Part shown: positions 1 to 5,665 of the stretch, piece by piece
Layout: each line of letters starts with the position of its first letter
Position numbering within the stretch: position 1 is the stretch's first letter
Source: Candidatus Izemoplasmatales bacterium
Lineage (GTDB): Bacteria; Bacillota_I; Bacilli_A; Izemoplasmatales; Hujiaoplasmataceae
DNA: 5,665 nt
Assembly: GCA_028694875.1 (NCBI GenBank)
Contig: JAQVKB010000087.1
Coordinates: 1-5,665, forward strand
Direction of reading: 5' to 3'
Position numbers and translations under genes: made by a program
The notes under the pieces: model-generated
Databases searched by the model: none
Told to the model about the DNA's origin: nothing
The model's input: the letters and a program-made list of their open reading frames with translations, nothing else

Positions 1-291
1 AATCCCGGCCCACATCAAATTCAAGGAATCGGAGCAGGATTTGTGCCAGATACGCTCGATACGGGCATCTACCACGAAATCATTCGAATCCAGAATGAAG
101 AGGCCATTCAATCTTCAAGAATTTTAGCCCAACGCGAAGGGAACTTCGCGGGAATCTCAGCGGGAGCAGCAATGGCAGGAGCCATTCAAATCGGAAAGCG
201 ACCGGAGAACAAGGGGAAATCCATTGTGTTTGTGGTTCCGGATACCGGAGAACGATATTTGTCGACCAATTTGGTTGAACAAGGACAATAA
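1..291 (+). CDS. cysK: Cysteine synthase (O-acetylserine sulfhydrylase), C-terminal part only
   Basis: This is the last 96 codons of a PLP-dependent fold-type II enzyme that makes L-cysteine from O-acetylserine and sulfide in the cytoplasm. Family proteins are about 305-310 residues, so roughly the first two thirds, including the PLP-binding lysine, lie before the window. Frame 1 is open from base 1 and opens with NPGPHQIQGIGAGFVPDTLD, the hallmark glycine-rich segment of CysK/CysM-type enzymes. Further on is GISAGAA (visible residues 51-57). Its serine (codon 157-159) matches the serine that contacts the PLP pyridine nitrogen in this fold; many CysK proteins have GISSG here, and the SAG form resembles cystathionine beta-synthase. 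The C-terminus SIVFVVPDTGERYLST is typical of CysK. A GTG codon at 43 lies inside the domain and is not the start. CysM or a cystathionine beta-synthase-like paralogue cannot be excluded from this fragment, but CysK is the best reading. Confidence 0.93.
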   Translation, partial: NPGPHQIQGIGAGFVPDTLDTGIYHEIIRIQNEEAIQSSRILAQREGNFAGISAGAAMAGAIQIGKRPENKGKSIVFVVPDTGERYLSTNLVEQGQ

Positions 292-304
292 AATGTCCTT
301 TTTT
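281..304 (+). terminator. Intrinsic terminator of cysK, overlapping its stop codon
   Basis: AAGGACA (281-287) pairs perfectly with TGTCCTT (294-300), leaving a 6-base loop that contains the TAA stop codon (289-291). The 3' arm runs into a T-tract (299-304, then CTTT). The 7-bp stem is modest in strength. A ribosome at the stop codon would cover the 5' arm, so termination should occur after ribosome release or on untranslated RNA. Confidence 0.75.
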
Positions 305-318
305 CTTTGAATCGAAAA

Positions 319-332
319 TGAAAACGTTATCA
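319..332 (+). promoter_or_regulatory. cre-like site (CcpA catabolite-response element)
   Basis: TGAAAACGTTATCA matches the Bacillota cre consensus TGWAANCGNTNWCA at every position. It sits inside a wider 16-bp near-palindrome (318-333) with a central CG and only one unpaired position. It lies in the cysK-hsp20 intergenic region, after the cysK terminator and 25 bases upstream of the hsp20 -35 box, centred near -66 from the likely hsp20 start point. Upstream cre sites are known to mediate CcpA activation in some Bacillus genes such as ackA, whereas sites over or after promoters repress. CcpA itself is not in the window, so its presence is an inference. Another LacI-family regulator could use the same core. 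Confidence 0.6.
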
Positions 333-343
333 TCATTAATTAT

Positions 344-370
344 CTAGCACTCACCGCTTGACACTGCTAG
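344..370 (+). promoter_or_regulatory. Degenerate second CIRCE-like operator over the hsp20 -35 box
   Basis: CTAGCACTC (344-352), nine bases, then CACTGCTAG (362-370). The spacing is exactly that of CIRCE (TTAGCACTC-N9-GAGTGCTAA). The left arm matches 8 of 9 positions and the right arm 6 of 9. The outer six bases of each arm (CTAGCA / TGCTAG) are perfectly complementary. The -35 hexamer (358-363) lies inside it, so bound HrcA would block RNA polymerase. The right arm is weak, so this may be a low-affinity auxiliary site or a relic. Confidence 0.45.
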
Positions 371-385
371 CAGAAATGCTATAAT
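358..385 (+). promoter_or_regulatory. Sigma-A promoter of hsp20
   Basis: TTGACA (358-363), a 16-bp spacer and TATAAT (380-385) are consensus hexamers at near-ideal spacing. Transcription should start around 391-393, so the RNA would begin with the CIRCE sequence and have a leader of about 53 bases. Such a strong core promoter fits a gene whose output is set by repression rather than by weak promoter recognition. Confidence 0.9.
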
Positions 386-389
386 ATAG

Positions 390-416
390 TTGGCACTTGA
401 AGATGAAGAGTGCTAA
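390..416 (+). promoter_or_regulatory. CIRCE operator (HrcA binding site) of hsp20
   Basis: TTGGCACTT (390-398), nine-base spacer, GAGTGCTAA (408-416). The right arm is the exact CIRCE half-site and the left arm matches 7 of 9 (consensus TTAGCACTC). Both deviations leave G-U pairs in RNA, so the transcript could still form a fully paired 9-bp stem. The position at the start point is the usual one for HrcA repression. In Bacillota CIRCE normally controls groESL and dnaK operons, with HrcA activity tuned by GroEL, so use at an hsp20 gene extends the class I heat-shock regulon. Confidence 0.88.
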
Positions 417-444
417 AATTGATAAAACCTAAGGAGGTATTTTT

Positions 445-864
445 ATGAACCACATTGTAAAACGTACCAACTCTCTCCCTATTTTTGACGATTTCTTCGA
501 TGATTTCTTCGCTCGTCCCTTGAATCGCGGCCCGCAACAATGCATGAGAACCGATATCCAAGAAGTTGATAACGGTTTTCAACTCGACATTGATGTACCT
601 GGTTACGGCAAAGATGATATCAAGATTTCGCTCGACAATGGATATCTGACTGTCGAAGCAACGAAAGAAGAAGAGAAAGAAGAAAGCAAAGGTCATTACC
701 TACGTCGTGAACGCTTTTTGGGTAGTGCTGCTAGAAGCTTTTACGTCGGAGAAGATATCGCTCAAGGCGACATCAAAGCCACATATGAGTTGGGAATTTT
801 GAAATTGTTTATTCCCAAACAAGGAACGAACGTCAAAGCAAAGCAATACATTAGTATCGACTAA
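445..864 (+). CDS. hsp20: Small heat-shock protein, Hsp20 / alpha-crystallin family
   Basis: An ATP-independent cytoplasmic holdase of 139 residues that binds unfolding proteins and keeps them refoldable for DnaK and GroEL. The N-terminal arm carries phenylalanine-rich LPIFDDFFDDFF (11-22), typical of the flexible client-binding arm. The alpha-crystallin domain spans about residues 35-124: it opens with RTDIQEVDNGFQLDIDVPGY, contains the segment RRERFLGSAARSF (87-99), and ends with the conserved A-x-x-x-x-G-I-L motif (ATYELGIL, 112-119). The tail ends in the I-x-I oligomerisation motif (ISI, 136-138). Length is normal for bacterial Hsp20. The start is fixed by AAGGAGGT (431-438), six bases before the ATG. 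The gene is monocistronic, with a CIRCE-controlled promoter upstream and a strong terminator after its TAA, so heat induction through HrcA is the likely control. The acidic/lysine stretch at 73-82 lies in the loop used for dimer exchange in this family. Confidence 0.96.
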   Translation: MNHIVKRTNSLPIFDDFFDDFFARPLNRGPQQCMRTDIQEVDNGFQLDIDVPGYGKDDIKISLDNGYLTVEATKEEEKEESKGHYLRRERFLGSAARSFYVGEDIAQGDIKATYELGILKLFIPKQGTNVKAKQYISID

Positions 865-871
865 AACAAAG

Positions 872-895
872 AACACGTCTTCGGACGTGTTTTTT
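872..895 (+). terminator. Intrinsic terminator of hsp20 with UUCG tetraloop
   Basis: AACACGTC (872-879), loop TTCG, GACGTGTT (884-891): a perfect 8-bp stem closed by the very stable C(UUCG)G tetraloop, with a T-tract at 890-895. An A-rich stretch before the stem (868-870) can pair on with the T-tract. It begins seven bases after the hsp20 stop codon. Confidence 0.95.
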
Positions 896-915
896 GGTTG
901 TCAAACTCGACCAAA
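893..915 (+). repeat. Short inverted repeat following the hsp20 terminator
   Basis: TTTGGTTG (893-900) can pair with CGACCAAA (908-915) around a 7-base loop, with one G-U pair. It begins inside the T-tract of the preceding terminator, so the two structures compete only at the last few bases. No T-tract follows. It may be functionless; no known motif was recognised. Confidence 0.35.
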
Positions 916-940
916 GACTTTCTCATGAAAAACTATCCCT

Positions 941-965
941 CCCCTTTTTTGGGAAGGGGTTTTTT
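941..965 (+). terminator. Second terminator-like hairpin abutting the addB promoter
   Basis: CCCCTT (941-946) pairs with AAGGGG (954-959) around a 7-base loop, followed by six Ts (960-965). This has the form of an intrinsic terminator and would back up the hsp20 terminator some 50 bases upstream, shielding addBA from heat-induced readthrough. The last T of the tract (965) is also the first base of the extended -10 element of the addB promoter, so the hairpin DNA forms that promoter's -35 and spacer region. Confidence 0.7.
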
Positions 966-973
966 GTTATAAT
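965..973 (+). promoter_or_regulatory. Extended -10 promoter of addBA
   Basis: TGTTATAAT is a perfect extended -10 element (TGnTATAAT), with the hexamer at 968-973. At 17-bp spacing the -35 position (945-950) is only a run of Ts, so recognition should rest on the TG extension. The start point would be near 980, giving a leader of under 20 bases that still holds the ribosome binding site (986-993). This suggests modest constitutive expression of addBA independent of hsp20. Confidence 0.72.
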
Positions 974-997
974 TGTACTCATATCGGAGGTGAGACC

Positions 998-3250
998 ATG
1001 AATCAAAATACGTTACCAAAAATTTTGAATGATTCTACAGTTACGATAGTAATGTCTCCATCCGAACAAAAGCGTTGGATCCATTTCGCGGGTCAAAACG
1101 GGATGTTACTACAAGCCAAATTAGTTACTCCAAGAGACCTTTTTCTGTCTCCTTCCTTGACTGAAATTGCAATCGCGATGGAAATTCTTGAGGTGAACGC
1201 AAATGAAGCTTTGAATGCGCTCATGCTTCTCCCTTGGATTCAAAATATGGAAATTTCTACGCTTACTTCCAAACGCCTGCAAAGTCTTCATCGTCTCATT
1301 CATCACGTTTCGATGAAAATTCATCCATTCAATACCTCATTGCTTCAATATTCTCCGTCCATTCCAAAACCTTTGCCTCAGGCAGAATCGTGTTTCATCT
1401 CTCCGAACCCCACCAATGAGGTGATTCACACCATCGAGTCGCAAGATGAACGAAACATGATTCGCGATGTGATCTCGTTAATCCTCTCTGATTTGGAGAA
1501 TGGAATACTTCCCCATCAAATTGCAATTGTCCATGCTTCACACGAGCAGATTCGAGTCCTAAAACGGTATTTTGAAGATGCCAACATTCCAGTTTCATTC
1601 GAACAAAAAGTGAAATTGTCCTCGTTTCCAATCTTTCATCGGTTTCTTCAAAATCTACGTCTGCACGGTTTCGCAGAAGCGGTTCTCGAACTACAAAGTG
1701 CTCGTCCAATGTTTACTTTGGAAGAAGAAACTGCTTTTGGCGTGTTCGCCAGTTTATGCAATCAATTTGAGGATGATGAGTACATCGCGCATGCCGCGAT
1801 TTTATCCGAATGGTTGGAAGAAGTCGATGTGAATATTCCATCAACAATTCGTGGACTTCAAATGACAACACAATCCATGATCAACAACGCAGAATTGAAC
1901 CGCATCTATGTGTTAGCTCCAGTCAGTAATATGTTTGCTTCAAAACACCCATCCTTTCTACGTGACGATGAAAAACAAGAAATTGGATATCCTATTTCAT
2001 TTGACGAGGAAAAGGCAGCACAATATGACTTTGAATTGTTTCTTGAGTCAACTCGTCATATAACCTTATGCTTTGCGCTACGCTTGGAAGGAAAAGAAAT
2101 AGACCCCTATTTCCCTCATACGAAGCGACAATTCAAAGAAAGAGCGATTCCAAATCTTGATTGGCGAAGATTTCCATCGTTACACAGATTGAACCATCCA
2201 TCACCTCATAAACGCTACCGCCATGATTTCCAAGGAATATCCGTAGAGTTGATGAATACTTGGCGTTCCAAAGGAATTTCGCTTTCTGCGACATCTTTGG
2301 ACACGTTTTCCCTTTGTCGCTTCCAATTTCTATTGACTCATTTCATGAAGTTAGCTCCTTTTAAAACAACTTATCCACTTTTTTGGGGTAATGTCGCGCA
2401 CGAAGTTCTTCAGCTCGATGCAAAGAATCAAGTCGTGAACCTCTCGGAGATCTTATCAAAGCATTGGAATGAATTTCCTACGGAAGAAGCGGAGAAATGG
2501 AACGTATTCCTTCCTTTGATGACGGAGAGATTGTCGCAGATGCAATCGGACATCCACACCATACGCCATCTTTCATCCTTTTCAACGGGGCCCAGTGAAT
2601 TATCCCTTTCTGTTCCTTTGACATTGGAAGAGGATTTTCATCTTCACGGGAAAATTGATCAGATTTTCGTCTTGGAATCAGAGAAAAATTACCTCATTCT
2701 TGTGGATTACAAAAGTGGATCCACCAAATATGTTGCGGACGCTGTTTTGCAACTAGAACAAGCTCAATTACCAATCTACGCAAGTTTGCTTCGTAAGCAG
2801 CCACTCTCATCGAGGGATCAAATATTGGGACTATTTTATCAACCAATTGATACTGCTAGTTCCAAAAAGAATCATGATCCTGACAAACGGTTGACGACAT
2901 ATGCCTATGATGGCGTCATCATCAATGAGCCAGACTTGATAGCACAATTCGCCCCAGATGCATTGTTAAAAGGAATCACACATGTGAATGACGGTTCTCT
3001 CAAAAAAAGCCCCAAGCGTATCCTTTCAGTTCCTGATTTTGAATCTTGGATTGAGGAAGTCGATTTGATGTTACAAGAAGTGATTTCCAATATTAAATCC
3101 AGAGATTTCGCCATCAACCCGAAAGCCATAATCCCTGGAAAATCTGTATCTCAGAGTTGCGAGTACTGTCCTTACTCGGCGATTTGTCATGGGAAAAATT
3201 CGCCGTCTGAAGTCGAAGAGGAACTGCGAGGTGACGAAGATGAAGCGTAA
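998..3250 (+). CDS. addB: AddB-type nuclease subunit of the AddAB helicase-nuclease, compact form
   Basis: A 750-residue protein expected to partner AddA in resecting double-strand DNA ends for RecA. The C-terminal part (about 427-735) is a PD-(D/E)XK nuclease of the RecB/AddB class: H468 in GNVAHEVL, D554 in GKIDQI, D570 and K572 in VDYKSG, and Q590/Y594 in QLPIYA. Four cysteines match the AddB iron-sulfur clamp: C440 in FSLCRFQF, then C721, C724 and C730 in CEYCPYSAIC; the C-x2-C-x5-C spacing equals that recalled for B. subtilis AddB. Residues 150-220 resemble the start of the AddB 2A-like region (IAIVHASHEQIRVLKRYF, then IPVSFEQ). No Walker A motif is present near the N-terminus, where TIVMSPSEQKRW takes its place, so this subunit is unlikely to hydrolyse ATP. 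B. subtilis AddB is about 1,166 residues; nearly all the deficit here precedes C440. The ATG is set by GGAGGTGA (986-993). A generic PD-(D/E)XK family name would be the cautious alternative. Confidence 0.85.
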   Translation: MNQNTLPKILNDSTVTIVMSPSEQKRWIHFAGQNGMLLQAKLVTPRDLFLSPSLTEIAIAMEILEVNANEALNALMLLPWIQNMEISTLTSKRLQSLHRLIHHVSMKIHPFNTSLLQYSPSIPKPLPQAESCFISPNPTNEVIHTIESQDERNMIRDVISLILSDLENGILPHQIAIVHASHEQIRVLKRYFEDANIPVSFEQKVKLSSFPIFHRFLQNLRLHGFAEAVLELQSARPMFTLEEETAFGVFASLCNQFEDDEYIAHAAILSEWLEEVDVNIPSTIRGLQMTTQSMINNAELNRIYVLAPVSNMFASKHPSFLRDDEKQEIGYPISFDEEKAAQYDFELFLESTRHITLCFALRLEGKEIDPYFPHTKRQFKERAIPNLDWRRFPSLHRLNHPSPHKRYRHDFQGISVELMNTWRSKGISLSATSLDTFSLCRFQFLLTHFMKLAPFKTTYPLFWGNVAHEVLQLDAKNQVVNLSEILSKHWNEFPTEEAEKWNVFLPLMTERLSQMQSDIHTIRHLSSFSTGPSELSLSVPLTLEEDFHLHGKIDQIFVLESEKNYLILVDYKSGSTKYVADAVLQLEQAQLPIYASLLRKQPLSSRDQILGLFYQPIDTASSKKNHDPDKRLTTYAYDGVIINEPDLIAQFAPDALLKGITHVNDGSLKKSPKRILSVPDFESWIEEVDLMLQEVISNIKSRDFAINPKAIIPGKSVSQSCEYCPYSAICHGKNSPSEVEEELRGDEDEA
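3228..3234 (+). promoter_or_regulatory. Ribosome binding site of addA inside addB
   Basis: GAGGTGA lies within the last codons of addB, five bases before ATG 3240. It fixes the addA start and creates an 11-base overlap with addB, the arrangement expected for translational coupling that keeps the two subunits in balance. Confidence 0.8.
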
Positions 3251-5665
3251 TTTTACCATCTCTCAGCAACATAGTATTGAAGCGAGTGGTCATCCTATAT
3301 TAGTCTCTGCAGGAGCTGGTTCCGGGAAAACCACCGTATTGACGGAAAGAGTCATTCAAAAGGCACTCCAAGGGATTCCAATTGACCGGCTGATTATTCT
3401 GACTTTTACCAATGCGGCGGCCGAAGAGATGCGTAAGCGGATTCGGAGTCGTCTTGTCGAATTGAATCTTCAAGACCAAGTTCGAAAGTTACCCGAAGCA
3501 AAGATCATGACTTTTGATGCATTCTGCCTTGATGTGGTACAAACAAACCGACGATTTTTCGGACGTCGCGAACGAATAACGATTACGGATTCGATTGTAT
3601 TTGAGCGATTCCGGAAGACGATTTTCAAACAAGTATTGACAGAAGCATACCTTCGAAAAGAAGAACCTTTTGTTGAAACTGTCAAAGCATTCTTTTCCAA
3701 AGGGGACCGTCGCCTCGAAGAAGGACTCGATGTCCTAATTCAAGGGCTATCCTTGATTCCTCAACCTCGCGTTTGGATTCAACAATATCCAGAACAATTC
3801 TTTTCCGATGTTTTTCTCGACCGTATTACCAACGAATTTCAATCACTTTTCATGGAGCGAGTCAGCGACTTTAAAGTTCTTTTGTCGTCGTTTGTTCAAC
3901 AATCTCAAGAAACAGATCGATGGCGTAATCATCGCTATTTTGAGATGCTTTCCGCATTTATACAACGTGTTGATCAAGCAGATTTTGGTACTCTCATCGA
4001 GTGTATGCTTTCGTTTGGTATCCCCAGGAAGCCCACACTCAACGCGGAAGATGAAGACGCGGAATGGTTCAGCACAAATCATGAGGCGTTAAAAAACGCT
4101 TTGACCTTTTCGCAAAAATTGATTGCTGATTTGCATATCTCATCGATTGCAGATTTTCGATCCTCGCTTGCGGAACAACAACCGCACGTCAAAACGATGT
4201 TACAATTAGCGGATCAGTACTTTGAATTACTCAATCAACAAGCCAAAGAACGCAACTTTGCGGATTATGCCATGGTCATGAATATGGCGATTTCTTTGTT
4301 CGAAAACGAGTCCGAAATTCGTGAAGACATCAAAGGAAAAACCCATGAAATTATGATCGACGAATATCAAGATACGAATGACTTTCAAGAGTATTTGATT
4401 TCTTTGATTGCACATGAGAATGTCTTTATGGTAGGCGACATGAAGCAGTCCATCTATCGGTTTCGAAACGCCAATCCCGCCAATTTTGCGAGGAAGTTTC
4501 ACGAATATTCGTCAGGCCAAGGTGGAGAAGTCATTGTGTTATCGGAAAATTTCCGATCAAGATCCGAGGTCCTACAAGCTATTAATACGTTATTTGAACC
4601 CATGATGGATGACGAAATTGGCGGCATCGATTATCGTGCGAATCAAGCCTTACAATATGGAAATCATGGATTTGATATTCGCAAAGATCCTATCCCAGGA
4701 ATTCTGATCCATTCCTTTGATAGTGAAGCGTTGAAGCAAGAAAATCCAACTTTTTTCCAAGCACGCCATGAAGCCAATCTTCTCGCGAGTCGAATTGCTT
4801 CAGGCCATGGCGTTGATCTTGTGACCTGTCTCAAAGAACAATCCATGAAACCGTCTGAATGGCGCGATTATGTCATCCTTGTGGATCGAAAATCGCATTT
4901 TACGATCTATGAAGAAGCGCTCAATCAATATGGAATCCCCTACCAAACGATTCGTGAAAATCGACTAGGGGATGGCGATGAAATCCGTTCGATTCGCGTG
5001 TTGATGGAACTCATGCAAACATTCTTGGATGACAGTGCTTCTTTACAAGAATTTCAGCGCGCTTTTCTGGGTGTTCAAAGGAGTTTTTGGTTCCGCGCCT
5101 CCGATCTGGAGTTGTTTGATTTTGTCCACTCGTTATCTGGCGATAGTATCGAGGCATGGAACCTAACCATGTCGGATCCTACCTATGGCCCTTCGATGAC
5201 ATTGATTTCGACTTTGGCAAGTCTTTGGCAGCACATGTCTCCAAAGCTTTGGATGGAAGAAGTCCTTGATCGACTCCATACAGTTCCATCTCTTGAAGGA
5301 ACCAAAGAACCATGGATGGCGCTCGATCGACTCGATCGTTTTGTGGAGATTGTAGATGGTTTTCAACCAAAGTCGATTCAAGAGATCATTGATTATCTTC
5401 AAGATATGGAGGATAATCCGGCGCTAGACATTGCGTTTGAACAACCCATCGATTGGAGTCGGGATACGGTCAAGATGATGACCATTCACAAATCAAAAGG
5501 TCTCGAGTTCCCATACGTACTCATGCCGGGATTGTCTCGAACCTTCTTACAATCCGAAAGCAAATCCTATTTTTTGTTTGATCCAGAATATGGATTCTTC
5601 TTCAAACGACAGGATCAGGGAATCTATGACATGTTTCTGCATGTCTTGGTTCGTGAAAAAGCCAA
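3240..5665 (+). CDS. addA: AddA helicase-nuclease subunit, 3' end beyond window
   Basis: The first 808 codons of the UvrD/RecB-type (SF1A) helicase of AddAB are open without a stop to the window end. The ATP-driven 3'-5' motor unwinds DNA ends. Visible motifs are: Q-motif FTISQQHSIE (5-14); Walker A SAGAGSGKTTVL (23-34, K30); Ia LTFTNAAAEEM (54-64); Ib TFDAFC (91-96); II IDEYQDTN (373-380, D374/E375); III VGDMKQSIYRFR (398-409); IV ENFRSR (436-441); and V TIHKSKGLEFPYV (748-760). The 2A-domain segment YVILVDRKSHF begins at 544. The sequence stops about where EExRLLYVALTRA (motif VI) should follow; the C-terminal PD-(D/E)XK nuclease, usually reaching about 1,200 residues, is outside. Motif Ib has aspartate and alanine where B. 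subtilis AddA has histidine and serine (TLHSFC). The overlap with addB and DEYQDTN plus KQSIYRFR support AddA over UvrD or PcrA, though the decisive nuclease domain cannot be seen. Confidence 0.93.
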   Translation, partial: MKRNFTISQQHSIEASGHPILVSAGAGSGKTTVLTERVIQKALQGIPIDRLIILTFTNAAAEEMRKRIRSRLVELNLQDQVRKLPEAKIMTFDAFCLDVVQTNRRFFGRRERITITDSIVFERFRKTIFKQVLTEAYLRKEEPFVETVKAFFSKGDRRLEEGLDVLIQGLSLIPQPRVWIQQYPEQFFSDVFLDRITNEFQSLFMERVSDFKVLLSSFVQQSQETDRWRNHRYFEMLSAFIQRVDQADFGTLIECMLSFGIPRKPTLNAEDEDAEWFSTNHEALKNALTFSQKLIADLHISSIADFRSSLAEQQPHVKTMLQLADQYFELLNQQAKERNFADYAMVMNMAISLFENESEIREDIKGKTHEIMIDEYQDTNDFQEYLISLIAHENVFMVGDMKQSIYRFRNANPANFARKFHEYSSGQGGEVIVLSENFRSRSEVLQAINTLFEPMMDDEIGGIDYRANQALQYGNHGFDIRKDPIPGILIHSFDSEALKQENPTFFQARHEANLLASRIASGHGVDLVTCLKEQSMKPSEWRDYVILVDRKSHFTIYEEALNQYGIPYQTIRENRLGDGDEIRSIRVLMELMQTFLDDSASLQEFQRAFLGVQRSFWFRASDLELFDFVHSLSGDSIEAWNLTMSDPTYGPSMTLISTLASLWQHMSPKLWMEEVLDRLHTVPSLEGTKEPWMALDRLDRFVEIVDGFQPKSIQEIIDYLQDMEDNPALDIAFEQPIDWSRDTVKMMTIHKSKGLEFPYVLMPGLSRTFLQSESKSYFLFDPEYGFFFKRQDQGIYDMFLHVLVREKA

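Noticed and set aside
43..291. A short GTG-initiated gene of 82 codons at the left edge
   Set aside because: It is an internal part of the cysK frame, which is open from base 1 and has conserved CysK sequence before the GTG.
379..696. A 105-codon open frame on the minus strand across hsp20
   Set aside because: It is the antisense shadow of a clearly conserved Hsp20 coding region, and no ribosome binding site or family resemblance was seen.
898..926. A possible earlier addB promoter (TTGTCA, 17 bp, TCTCAT)
   Set aside because: The -10 matches only 4 of 6 bases, while a perfect extended -10 is present at 965-973. A start near 933 would also have to read through the 941-965 hairpin. Attenuation of addBA this way is possible but unsupported.
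3808..4092. A 94-codon plus-strand open frame inside addA
   Set aside because: It runs in a different frame over the continuous addA reading frame and its translation resembles no known protein.
1678..4212. Several AGCGG pentamers (1678, 2488, 3436, 4208), the B. subtilis Chi sequence
   Set aside because: A five-base motif is expected this often by chance, and the Chi of this organism is unknown, particularly with a shortened AddB.
1..5665. A new defence or mobile system
   Set aside because: All long frames are accounted for by cysK, hsp20, addB and addA. No transposase, integrase, toxin, CRISPR repeat or unusual composition break was seen.

Overview
The window looks like ordinary chromosome of a low-to-moderate GC member of the Bacillota (Firmicutes). 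The signs are strong AGGAGG-type ribosome binding sites, consensus sigma-A promoters, CIRCE (HrcA) heat-shock control, a consensus cre-like site, intrinsic terminators with T-tracts, and an AddAB rather than RecBCD recombination nuclease. All genes are on the + strand and read with the standard code. I see no transposon, phage, tRNA, rRNA or CRISPR sequence. The unusually short AddB would fit a lineage away from Bacillus itself (for example Erysipelotrichia or free-living Mollicutes relatives), but that placement is a weak inference.

Layout. Bases 1-291 are the 3' end of a cysteine synthase gene (cysK), closed by a terminator whose hairpin includes the stop codon. Bases 305-444 form a dense regulatory region for a small heat-shock protein: a perfect match to the CcpA cre consensus (319-332), a degenerate CIRCE-like dyad over the -35 box (344-370), a consensus promoter (TTGACA, 16 bp, TATAAT), and a good CIRCE operator just after the start point (390-416). 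The hsp20 gene (445-864) follows and ends at a UUCG-tetraloop terminator. A second terminator-like hairpin (941-965) runs directly into the extended -10 box of the next promoter. That promoter serves addB (998-3250) and addA (3240 to beyond the window end), which overlap by 11 bases and are presumably co-transcribed and translationally coupled.

How the genes work together. AddA and AddB should form the helicase-nuclease that processes double-strand DNA ends for RecA-dependent recombination. AddA has helicase motifs I to V visible; motif VI and its C-terminal nuclease domain lie past the window edge. AddB keeps a complete-looking PD-(D/E)XK nuclease and the four iron-sulfur cysteines. Its N-terminal helicase-like part is far smaller than in Bacillus subtilis and has no Walker A motif. 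cysK and hsp20 are separate transcription units with no evident functional link to addBA.

The points most worth following up are the compact AddB, the doubled CIRCE arrangement, and the cre site at the hsp20 promoter. I did not find evidence for a wholly new system. All translations of addA and all hairpin and motif assignments were made by eye.
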